Assembly (NCBI GenBank): GCA_023375675.1 | Contig: JALQBC010000024.1 | Coordinates: forward strand, 248,001 to 312,000 | DNA from: Cytospora piceicola | Lineage: Eukaryota; Ascomycota; Sordariomycetes; Diaporthales; Cytosporaceae | Direction of reading: 5' to 3' | Length of the DNA: 64,000 nucleotides | Shown here: positions 46,372 to 57,830 of the stretch, one piece after another | Position numbering within the stretch: position 1 is the first letter of the stretch | Layout of the letters: the number at the start of each line of letters is the position of its first letter | The notes under the pieces: generated by a model | Told to the model about the DNA's origin: nothing | The model's input: the letters and a program-made list of their open reading frames with translations, nothing else | The model's database searches: none | Translations under genes and position numbers: made by a program

Positions 46372-49300
46372 TCACGTAGAGGGCTTTACTGCCCACAGCT
46401 CCTTCGACCAACCCATCTCGCGCATCTTCTTGGTGCTGGCATGAGCGCTCTTCTTGTGATCCGCAGAGCTGATGGCCAGAGCCTTGCTGCAGGATGCAAA
46501 AGCCTCGACAAGTTCCTTCATCCGCCCCGTCTTCACAAACAGGGCCGCGATGTCCGAGTCCTTGCCCGCGATGCCCGCCGCCAGCTCCATCGCCTCCAGC
46601 ATGTTGTCGCGGGTGAGGGTACCACCAGTGTACTGCAATGCAGACACGTACGCAATGATGGTCTCGGGCAGGTACGCATCGCGCAACCGTGCGAACTCCT
46701 CGTCCTTGGTGTTCGTTTCCAGCAGCCAGCCCTTGAGTACGGGCTTCATGCCTGTCTTGGCGGACCGGATGGCGACTCCGAGGTTTTCGAAATACTCCCG
46801 GTTGGGCGGATTGCTCGTCTCAGACCTACGAAGTTGTGAGCCTTCCATGATGTTAGAACAGAGGAGGGTGATGATACATACTCTTGGGCAAACTGTGCCA
46901 ATGTACCCACAGTTTCGATGCCATCGAGGGCCATGACGAAGCACTGCAATTCCCACAAGTTCTTGACTGTCAGAGCAAGGCGGGTCTGGAAGACCTTGAT
47001 GTCTTCCACATCGTCTTCGTCGATTTCTCCAGCGAGCGCATGCTCATTAGTGAGGAGGTCCTCCACGTAATCCTCGACGGAGCCTCCGATATCTCGATTG
47101 GCAAGAACCTGAACAAGATCCTCCACCTTAACGCGCTCGTAGAAATCGCGGGCAGCTCCTAGGTGCTTGTTCTCTGTAGTGTTTGTCAGCTTTTGTCTCT
47201 ATGCACCCAGGACAGGGCTCGACTCACTGAGGAAATATTTGTAGATCTTGATGCCGAATTCGCAAGCCTCGAGCAGGCTTCCCTCACCCGCAAACAGCCA
47301 TTCCATGGACCTGATTAGGTTCTCGTGAACCACCTCATTTCGGCCATCGTCGCCAATGAAGTCCGGCACAATACCCCTACCGTCAAGGACCTGAGGCTGG
47401 TTATGCTTGAGGATCCGGAACTGACTCTTGGGGGATGTGCTCTCTGACTCTTCAAGTTGTTTCAGGAAGTGTTGCGGTTGTTCCCCGAGGAAAGTTTTGA
47501 TGTCCATTCCGACCCTTCGGATCTGATTGAGCAATGCAAGCTGCTCTTCTCGGTCCCTCACATGAATGATATTCAGACTCAAAGTCTCGTATTGTCGGTC
47601 AGGGGAGAGCTGGGCGCAATAAAGGGGAATCAGGAGCTCGAGCTGAGCCAAGCGTAGGAAACTGACATACGCCGCAATGGCGTGTTCTCCAACTACACGG
47701 CGGCCGGGAATGAAGTCCTTCTCCTTCTGACTGACCGACTCCAAAGCATTGATCATGATGACAACATGTGTGACCACACGAAGCCCGTCATGTTCCGACA
47801 TTTTGCTGTACTTCGACACGTTGCCTTCAGATGAACCATATCCGTAATCTGGTATCAAGTAAGATTTGCCCTCTTGATTGGCTTCGGTCGACAGGGCCAG
47901 GCCTTGTTGATAAATGTAGGAATCAAGCGTGTCCGCAATGATTGCTCCCTGAAGAGCCTTGGACGCCGTGTTGGCTTCTTCGCTGGCCTTCTTGAAGTTG
48001 ACGACGTCGGACTCAATTTGCTCAATAAGCTTCTTGGCGACATTTGGACTGTCGCCAAGGTACTGAACGGCGTCAAAGGATGGCAAGAAATGCGTGGAGG
48101 CAACACCTGGGCCGCATTGTTTGATCAGATACGAATCGAACTGAGTCCGCAGAAGTGCGTTGTAGTGTGCAAATATGAAATCATCCCAGGATTTACAGAC
48201 TGAAAGCACGCTGTCGATATCGCCAGAAAGGATACCATAAGTGGCTCGCTCCCAGTCGTCTGTACCACCCGACTTTACCAAGGCGTAGCACATGCGCCGC
48301 CAAAGGATGAACGAAGGGGGGTCGAAATCTGGGACATCCTCATCACCAATGGTCGCTAACGGGAGGGCGGAGATAGTCGCAGCTCTCCATATTTCTGTTC
48401 TCTCCAAGCACCAGTCGCGGATTTCGTTCATCGTTCTTCCCCGTCGTAGGAGATTGTAGCAGCCAAGCCAGATGGCTCTCTCGAAGTACTCGTCGTGTGG
48501 TTCGAGCTTGCGGCCCTGTCTCGTCATAGCGTCCGGGTCAAGTTGGGTGACATAGGAGAAGTCGGACATATTCGAGGTGGGTTCGAGAACATGTGGGATG
48601 GCGTTCACACTCTTGTGCAGCTTTATCGCCTCTCGAGTATGTAACCAGTTATGAGCCAGAAGATCGCCCCGGTCAGCCTTCTGTTGAAAGTCCTGGACGA
48701 GCTCATCGATGTCGGGCCCGGCGCACGCGGTGGACTGTAGCCACTCCAGAACGGCTTTACGTTCTTGAGCTATCGAGTCAGACAAAATGAACTCGTCCCA
48801 GTGTTCTCTTCGTGATTGCGGTTTGGGGTTCGATCTCGATGGTTTGGCCGAAGAGTCCGGGTTTCGCAGCGGTAGTAATCGTGATAGCAAGCCCCAGGTC
48901 TGTGATTCCGCCTCCCACTTTTCCACCTCGTCAGTATCGCCAGTGTCGTCTGTTTCCTCGAGGTCCATATCGTTCGCATCATCGCTGGATTGAGTCGGGT
49001 CCCATCTTCGACCTCTTGCTAGCCGCTCCAACCGCCGGCGTTCCCGTAGCACGGCTGCCTTTTCGCTTGTGAAGTCATGGTAGCGAGTGACGAGCTTAAG
49101 GATGCGCTCGCGTCTCTGGGCGGGTGTCGCGTGTGTCAAGCCACATTCGTCGAGCCATCGTCCGAATTCCTCGACTTCGGGGCCTGCATGGATGCGGCTC
49201 TGCCGATAGTTGTCCTCTAGTTGAGCCATGTCCTCATCTGCCGGAAAAGTCAGCCGAAACAGAGCGCCAGAGGAATTGGCCCAGGAGTTGTGTTTTCGAG

Positions 49301-49509
49301 GTGAAGAAACCAACCTTCGTCGCTGTCGTATCCAAAGGCGGCCTGTCCGTCTATGAGACTACGACGCCTTGGGGAAAGGAAATCCTGGCGAGGGGGGTCA
49401 GTGAGCTAAAGAACTCAATCGACGTTGCAGAAAACGAACGATGTTCCACAACTTCGGACTTTGGCAAGGGAGAACTGGGCTAGGTACGTACATTGAGGTT
49501 TGGCGACAT
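46372..49509 (-). CDS. NUP84: Nucleoporin Nup84/Nup107
   Basis: A scaffold subunit of the Y-shaped outer-ring complex of the nuclear pore, needed for pore assembly and mRNA export. 947 residues from five exons: 49492-49509, 49315-49384, 47228-49237, 46882-47173, 46372-46825. The first coding exon is 18 nt (M-S-P-N-L-N). Donors are GTACGT, GTTGGT, GTGAGT and GTATGT. The N-terminus carries F-G-Y-D-S-D-E-D-E-D, then a mostly alpha-helical solenoid with the family's W-E-x-E-x-x-T-W-x-L-L motif and R-E-A-I-K-L-H-K. Further on are the W-L-G-C-Y-N-L-L-R block and C-terminal helices ending K-E-L-W-A-V-K-P. It matches the Nup107 family over its whole length; no break seen. Confidence 0.9.
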
Positions 49510-50536
49510 GATGCACCTGCACGAGCTTGACACGAGCCTTGGGGAACGAATGATTTGATTGGTGATAGTTGGGGCCCGCAGAAGCCCCGGTGGGGTGTTG
49601 TCGACTCACGATAAGGCCGATAAAGCAGCTGCGATTGCACTGGTGCAGCGTTTGTAGGTTCAAGTTCAACGACAGGGTGAGATTGAAGCTGTTATTACGG
49701 TCACCAACAACAACCTTGGAAGTTTGCGACAGCGCCAAACAGCTGGGTCATATCGATACGCGCTTGACAAAGGGCAGTCGCGGCTGGTAGACAAGGGCCA
49801 TATGTTTTTAGCGCGAAAGCCCAATGGCACACGGAATTCCACAGGCAAGCAGTATACCTAGGTAGGTACTTACTGACATAATTAAGTACTTACGGGCTAC
49901 GCTCATCAGGCCGCCAGGTTGATACCGGGAATAGGGTACAGTACCACCTGGACAGTCCGAAGGAGTATCGCTTGCACAGGATACGTACAATCTTATAGCC
50001 CTTGCATCTCTACTTCAATATGTACATACCTACCTACCTCTAGATAGGTATATCTAGGGGTAGGTAGGTAGGTGCCCAGGTTTGTATACTAGAAACCAAA
50101 CGGTAGATTCCTCCACTGTCTTCTGAAGTATGAGTATATACCACTGTCTTGGTACACGGACTGGCTGATTCTTTTATTTACATGACAGGATATATTACCT
50201 ACAAAGTGGGTGGCTTGTACACTACGACAATAGTTCCAAGCTTATCCCAAACCTCAAAATGATACTGTCTTGGTTCTCGCCGCGAGAAACTTCATCATGG
50301 ATGCAGATAAGTCAAAGGATGGTTGCCATTGCGCTACGGTACTTCGTCTCCCAAGATGTTATGAGGTCCCACTGCATCATTCCTCAACCAGGGGTTATAC
50401 AACAGAATCATTTGCGAATTGATTATGAAGACGATATTCGTCTAAATGACAGTAATTGACCTCCAACTGTGGTCGCCTTCTGAGTGGCTTCGGTAACTAC
50501 TAAGTACCTACCCAGATACTTAGGTACTTGAGATCT

Positions 50537-50606
50537 CAGGTGCTGGTGCCAACACCTGGACCAATCATTGGACCCAATAAAACACACCGCCACATGTGGC
50601 GGTGTG
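50537..50606. promoter_or_regulatory. Cluster of three inverted repeats
   Basis: Within 70 bp lie three inverted repeats. The first is an imperfect one (AGGTG...CACCT arms, 50537-50558). The second is a CCAAT/ATTGG pair separated by one base (50561-50571). The third is a perfect 24 bp palindrome at 50583-50606 with half-site CACACCGCCACA. Such symmetry fits dimeric transcription-factor sites and CCAAT-box (Hap complex) binding. Function is inferred from symmetry only. Confidence 0.55.
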
Positions 50607-50634
50607 GCGTCCACAAGCGTCGCGCATCGCGGAT

Positions 50635-50643
50635 TATAAATAG
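50635..50643 (+). promoter_or_regulatory. TATA box (TATAAATAG)
   Basis: A consensus TATA box on the plus strand, 29 bp after the palindrome cluster and about 50 bp before a pyrimidine-rich tract leading into ATG at 50693. The spacing is that of a fungal core promoter, but the only frame after it is a 52-codon one (50693-50851) with no known features. Confidence 0.5.
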
Positions 50644-50982
50644 CTTACGAGCGACGGAAACATTTTATTGATTTTTTCTTTTCTTCTTCAATATGTCACC
50701 GGCACTCATATTAGAGTCTCGGAGCAAGACTGTCAATACTTGCTCAGGTCTACCGGCCTCTTGCGCGCTCAATGGATGCCTAGATCAACTTGTCACTGTC
50801 CCTCTTGTTACCCGAATGCTTCTATTCAGGTGGACGTTTGTCTTGGATTAGTGGTACATGCCCATTTTTATGATCTAGAGTTTTTTTCTGGTCTGGAGAG
50901 CCTCACAGCAGCCGCTGGCGCCTCCCCCCTTGATAGATACACCATTTCCAAAACCAGCAACAATGCGCCGGCAATTCGGGGC

Positions 50983-51427
50983 TCATTGTTGAGATGCCTC
51001 CTTCTTTTTCCTTATCATCCTGAGCTTCAGTCTCAGCAGGTCTGGCTTGGGACAACTGGCGGCCTTCGCGTCCTGCCCGTTCCGCTCGTAAAAAGCTTGA
51101 CAGCACTCGTAGAGGGAGTCTATCACATCCTGGCACCTGTCCTCCTTGAACGTGTTTTTCTTGAGGCAATCTGGCATGAATGTTAGCTCTCAGCTGTGGA
51201 AAGACGTGCTCCTACGAGGGCGGTGCTTGCCTTGGATTGCACACTGGCGAGAAAATGCGTCAGCTCTTGTCCATCACAACTCAAAAGGAAATCTCATATG
51301 AGGAATACGTACAGCTCGAGGATGGCAGGGCAGCTTAGCCTGCAAATCTTGTTCCAGAGTCTGCGGAACATAACAGTCAGTTTGAATGCTCCTGTGGTGG
51401 GAGATGAGGGGCTGGGAGACTCACCAT
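50983..51427 (-). CDS. CMC4: Twin Cx9C mitochondrial intermembrane-space protein Cmc4
   Basis: 83 residues, imported and oxidised by the Mia40 relay in the known family. Four exons: 51425-51427 (ATG only), 51313-51360, 51231-51243 (13 nt), 50983-51170. The third intron begins GCAAGC, a GC-AG intron; the other two are GT-AG. The joined frame reads M-T-L-E-Q-D-L-Q-A-K-L-P-C-H-P-R-A. Two CX9C pairs are intact: C-H-P-R-A-C-A-I-Q-D-C and C-Q-D-V-I-D-S-L-Y-E-C-C, the pattern of CMC4. The C-terminus is lysine-rich. The exon chain is supported because each junction is needed to rebuild the two CX9C pairs in one frame. A downstream Met would miss the first pair. Confidence 0.85.
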
Positions 51428-52598
51428 TATCGCTTGTCTCGTCTATAGTTACGCTGCTTTGCGAGGGATGGTTTCGTGCTGGAGTTGGATCATGTAGTAT
51501 AGTGGAAGGATCGACGGCTGGCCATCCATTGTTGCCGTAGCTGAAGCCGAGCCTGAGGGTCCCCTGTTCACCTATTGACAGTACTGACCTTACTGATAAA
51601 CCTGGATGATGTCAGGCGTGGACAATCGGAAGATCACGACGGCCCATATGCCTTCGCAAGGCTACCTACCTAGAGGTAGGTAGGTACCTAGGTAGTCGGG
51701 ACACGCTGTATATTGTAACAGCATAGCAAGAATTGTACCCTCATTACAGAAGCAGATGTCCATACTACATATGAGTCCTCCCTGGGGATTCATTTTGACG
51801 TCTACTTTGAAGTGGTATCAGAACTGCACAGGTGCACTGTGACAGTAGATTGACGGTGCTTCCCGTACGCTTGTTGCTCCTTCGAGTACCCATGTGTACC
51901 CCCTCGGAATACGGACTTTACCAGAGAGTAACCTGGAGCAAAGCCACAAGCATCCAGGGGTACCGGAAAGCGATCAATCTTTCAGAGAAGACCCAAGCAT
52001 CCAATTGATCCTTTGAAACTTGACGCCCGACTAAAGGGGAATAGAACAAGGACAATTCAGAGTCACCTGGAAGTGCAGTTCTAGAGCTGGCCCGTGCTTC
52101 GCGAGCTGCCCTCTAACCTCTAAAAGCCATTTGCCCCACCACTTCCCCCACGGTGCCCATTCCACAGCCTTTTATCATTGCCGTTCGTCCTTTTCTTCAA
52201 CACTTACAACATCAACTTCGCCTTCTCACGATCCTTCGTCACACACCGCTTCTCACCTTACTAGATCAGACAGCCACCGCCAGACCCCAAAGGCCCGCGT
52301 TATTGAAAGCTAAATAGACAGCCCGGTAAGCCAGCCCACTTTCCACTCCCGCAGCTTGTAAGAGCTATCATCGCTTCCTCTCGCGACATTCAAATCATAC
52401 TGACTTGGCGGGTTTAAATGGTTCAGATCATTCTGTCACTCACGGCTACACCATCGCCCTTCAACGTTTCTCGAGGAGCTTGTCACTACTATTCCCTCCA
52501 CCCCCCCTCCCCTCTTACGGCGAGACTCTACGTCCACGACTCGGCCTCTTACGACCCAATAATCATCTACGAGACCTTTCCCGTCAAAGCTCTTCATA
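51428..52598. promoter_or_regulatory. Divergent promoter region CMC4 / SMT3
   Basis: 1.17 kb head to head. A TACCTAGGTA copy with flanking TAGGTA repeats is at about 51662-51700. The 52130-52590 part is CT-rich and includes a GTAAGC near 52326 that could open a 5'-UTR intron of SMT3. Confidence 0.5.
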
Positions 52599-53038
52599 AT
52601 GTCTTCTGACCAGCAAGAGAACGGCTCTCCCATGGGTGAGCCCCAAGAGGCCCCCGCCCAGCCCGAACACCTCAACATCAAGGTGACCGATAACAACAAC
52701 GAGGTCTTCTTCAAGATCAAGAAGTCCACCAAGCTCGAGAAGCTCATGGGCGCCTTCTGCGAGCGCCAGGGCAAGGCTCTGAGCTCTGTCCGGTTCCTCT
52801 TCGAGGGCCAACGCGTCCAGCCTACTGACACCCCCGATACTGTAAGTGTCCTTCATTCTCGCCTCTCGGCGCCCCCCCTCCCAAGCCGACCGGCAACGCG
52901 TCGTTCGCAGCATCTACATTACGCCCTCGCCTCACGGCACATGTGACTAATACTCATCGTTACCACTCACAGCTCGAGATGGCCGATGGGGACACCCTCG
53001 AGGTCCACCAGGAGCAGGTCGGCGGCTGCGGCTGCTAG
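52599..53038 (+). CDS. SMT3: SUMO (small ubiquitin-like modifier)
   Basis: A 102-residue SUMO precursor, conjugated to lysines by the E1/Ubc9/E3 cascade. Exons 52599-52841 and 52973-53038, one 131 bp GT-AG intron. The N-terminal ~20 residues are a flexible acidic tail. The ubiquitin fold begins H-L-N-I-K-V-T-D and contains F-F-K-I-K-K-S-T-K-L-E-K-L-M, R-F-L-F-E-G-Q-R-V and L-E-M-A-D-G-D-T-L-E-V. The mature end is the Gly-Gly in Q-V-G-G, followed by C-G-C, which an Ulp-type protease must remove. No lysine in a clear psi-K-x-E chain-forming site was seen in the N-tail. Confidence 0.95.
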
Positions 53039-54494
53039 GGCAGGGGCAATCGCGGATGGGACGCATGTTTCGTCACCTGAACGGTTCGGACTAAGCATTG
53101 AAGCGGATGCTCCACCCTGATACGCCTTGTTGCGGCTGGCTTGGTTCTTTCCGGTGTTATTTGGTATTTTTTCGGAGTTTGACACGGGTCAAGGGCATTC
53201 GGTTTTGAGGGCATACCAAACGACGTACTTTTATCTCCCACGATCGACGAGATAGTCTGCTGATCTGGCGAGACAGTCGAGAAAAATGATATCTGGAGGA
53301 AGAAGACCAAATGGTCACACCCTGTCTTCGTTGACTACACTGTTCTGCGTTCCCTTCATCTCTACCGAACCGTGATGGCAGTTTCGGGGTTTCAAATCCC
53401 TACCCGCCTCTAGGCTTCCACCGTCCCAACCGGACAATACCACGGATTTAGTCAGCCACGTTCACGCCGCACCGACCGAGCCAACCACGGCGGCATCATG
53501 GGAAGCAACGGGGCGGCGGATTGGTCAGCTTGTGCGATGCCTAACAGGAGCACTGCGAATCCCCGGGGGTTTGATGTTGAACACTTCACCAGCTGGCCCG
53601 ACTTGGCAAGACAGCTAGCTGTGCGCGAAGTTGTTGGTCGCATGCCAATCGCCAGATAACCCCTGCCTTGGCCTCTCCGTCCTGCGACAAGTGTGATGTG
53701 CATCACGAAACACTATGCATCACGAAACACTATGCTCCACGAAACACTATGCTCGACACACTTGATGCTTATCTGAGTCCGGGCGAGGTAGTCTTCATGC
53801 TGCTTATGCACTGCTCATATGGCTCAAGGATGCTTGGGCATCTGTGCGCATCTCGGCACTTGTTTCCAGAACGAAAGACGGGTAAACTATGGAGACTGAA
53901 AAGCTTGGTCACGGTAGGACACCGGGGTAGAGCGTCGATCGTTTCATCCGAATATGGAAGGCGAGAAGGGTTTAGGTGATATATTCGAGACCATGATGCG
54001 ATCATCGTCAACATGGCCTTCTACTTGGGTGAATATCAACCAGCCTTGGCGACAGACAGACTCACCAACCATGATGAATCTCAAATAATGCAATCAATCT
54101 CATCCCTTCTTCATTAAAGCTCGTTTGGCCCAAATAATGCTCAAGAATAATATTGTAGTGTACAATGAAGCAGATCAAACTCGTCAATCAATCAGTCAAT
54201 CAATCAAGCAGTCTTGTTTCATCTCCAGTGCGATCGAGGCCCTTTCCCAGTCAGTCCCCCTCTGTCCAAACTCCAAACCGTGTGTGCCAAGAAGCAATGC
54301 AAAACCGCAAACGCATAACCGTAAACACACGCAACGTGACCTCGTAAGCATGGACCTGCATGGCGTCCCCTTTCCAAGAGAACGGCAGGCCGATCCTCGC
54401 TCACCAAAATTAGCTCCCCTGCAGGTTCTCCTCCTGTAAAACCACCTTGAAGAAGATAAATTCATCGTCGACGTATAGCAAGAGGGCCAGGCTC
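53039..54494. other. Convergent 3' spacer, no gene seen
   Basis: 1.46 kb between the SMT3 and LIM-protein stops. It contains a 17 bp unit repeated three times at 53701-53751. Short frames on both strands have no domain. Confidence 0.5.
53701..53751. repeat. 17 bp tandem repeat, three copies
   Basis: The unit CATCACGAAACACTATG is repeated twice exactly and once with two changes (CTCCACG...). Confidence 0.9.
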
Positions 54495-57200
54495 CTAACC
54501 CTTGAGCTCCCTCTGCCGACACCCTGTGCACAGCACAAGCATCATATCGTTGCCGATTTCCCTTGGGAAGATCTGTCCGTCGTCAAAGCCTCCCTGGCAC
54601 GTTGCGCACCGGAAGCATTCATCGTGCCACTCGCCGCCCAGAGCCCGGATGAACTGCCCAATGACCGCCTTCCGACACTTCCTGCACTTTGGTGCCCGTC
54701 GCTCCGTTCGCTTGGTTTGACAGTTGACGCACCATGCGTAGCCGTCCTTTTCGATGTGTGTCATCCCTTGCCCAAAGGGGTCGCCGCACTCGGCGCAGAA
54801 GAAGTGCCCGTAATGCCAATGACTGCCTAGAGCCACGATGTGTTCGCCCAGGATGGGGGTCTGGCAATGTTTGCAGCGAGGAGCGAACAGCTCGTGCCAG
54901 TCAAGGTGGCAGTAGAAACGGAGCCGCTCGTCACCGTCCTCGGCCATTGTCTCGCCAGGACTCTCCTCGAGCACCTCGCCGGCTGCGCGCCGGTGAATTC
55001 GCTCCAGCCGGGCGGCTCGGCTAGCATCTGGTTCAGGACTGATCTCCAGTGCCTCGAGGGAGGTACCACAGGTGTAGCAAGTGAAGCACTCTGGGTGGAA
55101 CCGTTCGTTGCTGCCAGCAAGGGCGACGAAGCGTCCTTCAATCGGACGATTGCACTCGTGGCAACGGGCCGTAGCTCGGTTTCCAGTATGATTGGCTTGT
55201 GCTGGAGACCAGTGACTTCGAGGTCGTCCACCGTGGCGGACTCGTGGGGCGTCTTTCTGTGGAGTAGGGAGTGGGCGGCTTGTGGGCTTGCTGGTGGAGT
55301 CGTCAGGGGTCACAATGACAGGAATGCTGGGGCCGTCATTGTCATCGTCCCCGGGAAGCACGATAGAGGGGATTGAAGGCTTGTCATTGTTGACAGCGAT
55401 GCTAGGAACTGCCGGCTGGCCATTTACGGAAATGCTGGGGCCAGATCTTCCTCCCGGGGCGTCTACCTGGATAGACGGCGTGGGAAGCCCACGTGGTTTC
55501 GGGGACGCCGACGACTGACGAGTCTCCGTAAGAGGGATAGAAGGGATCGTCGGGGTTTCTGGGAGGCGGCGGTGGCCTTGTCGGCCTTGGAAGGCCCCGG
55601 ACGGGCCACCCTTTCCAGTGTCTGGCTTCTCATCAGTTGCCTGGTCAGGAGCCTTCCAGGTTTTGTCAAAGCTTACGATAGGTCGTCCCGGCCGGTCGCT
55701 CACAGCAGTGGGAGTAGGGAGCTTGGGACTGCGATCCTTCAACCTCATGGACGTAGCCTGACGAATGTCATCACTGCGAATCTCCATGCCATGCTTCTTA
55801 GGAACATCCTTCTTGGGAACCTCGGGCGTCGAGGGTCTTTCAGCACTTGTGTTGGTCGTGTATAGAGGGTTCCTAGACTGCGAGGGTGCGTTGCGGTGAA
55901 TGTCATACCTATGCACTTTGGCAGTAGGGTGCGCAGGGGAGTCAGAAGAGGACGGGGGGCTCTCCGGGGCAAATGACACTCGGTTGAAAGGACTTCTGTG
56001 CTTGCTGCGCAGACCCTCTGTAGCGGGAGCCTCGTCTTTGTTGGGAGACGAGCTTCTTTCCGACGAAGCACCTTCAGGCTCCTCCCGAATTTGATCCGCT
56101 GAGAAGGGCTTGCTACCACTGCTCTTGCGCTTCGTGCTGCTGCGCCGTCGATGAGACATAGCAACTCGGGAACTGCCAGGCAAGCCTACGTATGGCTTGG
56201 ACTGTTTCGGTGGGGAGACGGATCGGGATGCTTCGGGGGAGGTAGGGCTCTTCCTCGACTTTGACATAGAACCATTGCTAGAGTCGGAGCCACCAGATAC
56301 AGATCGCGATGCAGATCGCGACACAGAGTCTCGTGCGAGGCCAGAAGGTTCGATCTCATCGCCATACAGGCCTGCGCTCGCTGCGCGAGCGTGAGCATAG
56401 CTGTTCTGGCGTAGATGCTGTTTGTACCTGTAAGGGGTACCAGGCTCAGGTGGCTTGACACCGTGTTGGTGTTGCCAGACCAGCTCTGCGGCCTCGTCCA
56501 ATGCAGCCTGGTAGATCCGTTCTTCGTCTGAAGTTGGTGAGGGGCTGTCCCTGGCGTCCTTGTCTTCCATGGCCTGCCTCAGCGCGACAGCCTCTTCCTT
56601 CTCCATCCATCGCTGACCACGTTCGATATAAGTGGCCCTGGGCACGACCTCCCCAGGTTTGGGGGGAGATACCGAGTTGTGAGGGAAGTAGTCGCGGCCT
56701 CGTCCACTTGTTGCCGAGAATTTGGAGGACACACTGGGTGCGATGCTTGGCCTGGTAGAGGAGTCTCGGTGGTCGTTCTTGGGAGGCGAGTAAGAGTGGG
56801 ATGAAGCCAAGGATGGCTCTGATAGAGGCGGGGGAGTTCCTATGGAAGAGCGAACAGCCGAGGAAAACGAAGGACGACTGGCTGTACCCAGCGAAGGGCG
56901 GCCGTCTGTGGATTGGCGAAGGGAGTCCCGCCGAGAAGAATCTGAAGGTAAAGGTCTGGCACCACCGGGCCTGTTGACTCGACTGTTGCGAAGATCTCTG
57001 AGGTAGGAAGCTGCGGATAGGGAAAGAACGCATGTTAGCCTCAACTGCCATGTTGCTGTATCTACCTAGGTACCTAGGTAGTCATAGAGGGCAAAGCACG
57101 AACCAAATTGGTCATTGTTCATGTAGCTACCCTGGGTAGGGGTCATCTTCCTTTCGGGGGAAGACGACGCCGGGTCCTTGGGTCTGCCACGGTCGAACAT
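54495..57200 (-). CDS. Paxillin-like protein with three LIM domains
   Basis: 870 residues from exons 57104-57200 and 54495-57010 with a 93 bp intron. The N-terminus is M-F-D-R-G-R-P-K-D-P. The first ~630 residues are Ser/Pro-rich and disordered, with a conserved-looking helical patch E-R-G-Q-R-W-M-E-K-E-E and I-Y-Q-A-A-L-D-E-A-A-E-L-V-W. The last ~235 residues hold three LIM zinc domains. They begin C-H-E-C-N-R-P-I-E-G-R-F, C-K-H-C-Q-T-P-I-L-G and C-R-K-C-R-K-A-V-I-G, each with the spaced Cys/His ligands. Fungal paxillin-like (Pxl1-type) proteins act at sites of polarised growth and the contractile ring; that role is inferred. The intron carries two overlapping TACCTAGGTA copies. Another LIM family member is possible. 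Confidence 0.82.
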
Positions 57201-57793
57201 GACTTCAGAGATCTTGCACAATCAGGTCGAATAGACCAGAAGGTGGTGAGAATGGGAAAGGTAGACTCTCAATGCAAATGCAAAGAGGTTTGGTTTGATG
57301 AGGGAAGAGAGGCCCAGGGATGAACGGGCGAGACCGCAAGTGCAAGTGCGATTCAGCCCCGTTTATAAAATTGCTTGGACAGTCCACGGGTGGTCCCTCC
57401 GGCTTGGGGATGCCGTCCGCCTCGGAGTACGGGGTCGCAGGTAGCTCGTCTGGCCGTTGGTCGAATGAGCGATGAGGGTGGATATCGTCTGTCAAAGTGA
57501 AGGCCAAGGTACCGGATACAGCTGAACGGAGATTGTCAGGGTGCGAAATTGGCTGAGGTCGAAGGACGGGGGTCGTATCAAGATGAGAACAAAGTACTGA
57601 GCGATAACAGCGGTTTATTATGTATACCTAGGTAGGTAGATACGGGATGTGAATGAGCCTAGAAACGTCCAGGACTTATAAATGCAATTGGGTTGTTAGG
57701 CACAGAGAGAGTGTGTATGTGTGTGCATGAGTGTGCTTGTGAGAAAGGACCAAAGAAAGAGACATAGAGACATAGAGGAGAGAGGGAAGGAGG

Positions 57794-57830
<37 letters not shown>

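Larger units (their letters stand above)
49510..50692. other. Spacer upstream of NUP84, with motif copies
   Basis: It contains one exact TACCTAGGTA (49855-49864), a block of CCTA/GGTA repeats at about 50025-50075, and related motifs near 50500-50530. Next come the inverted repeats and TATA box listed separately. No multi-exon gene was found. Confidence 0.5.
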
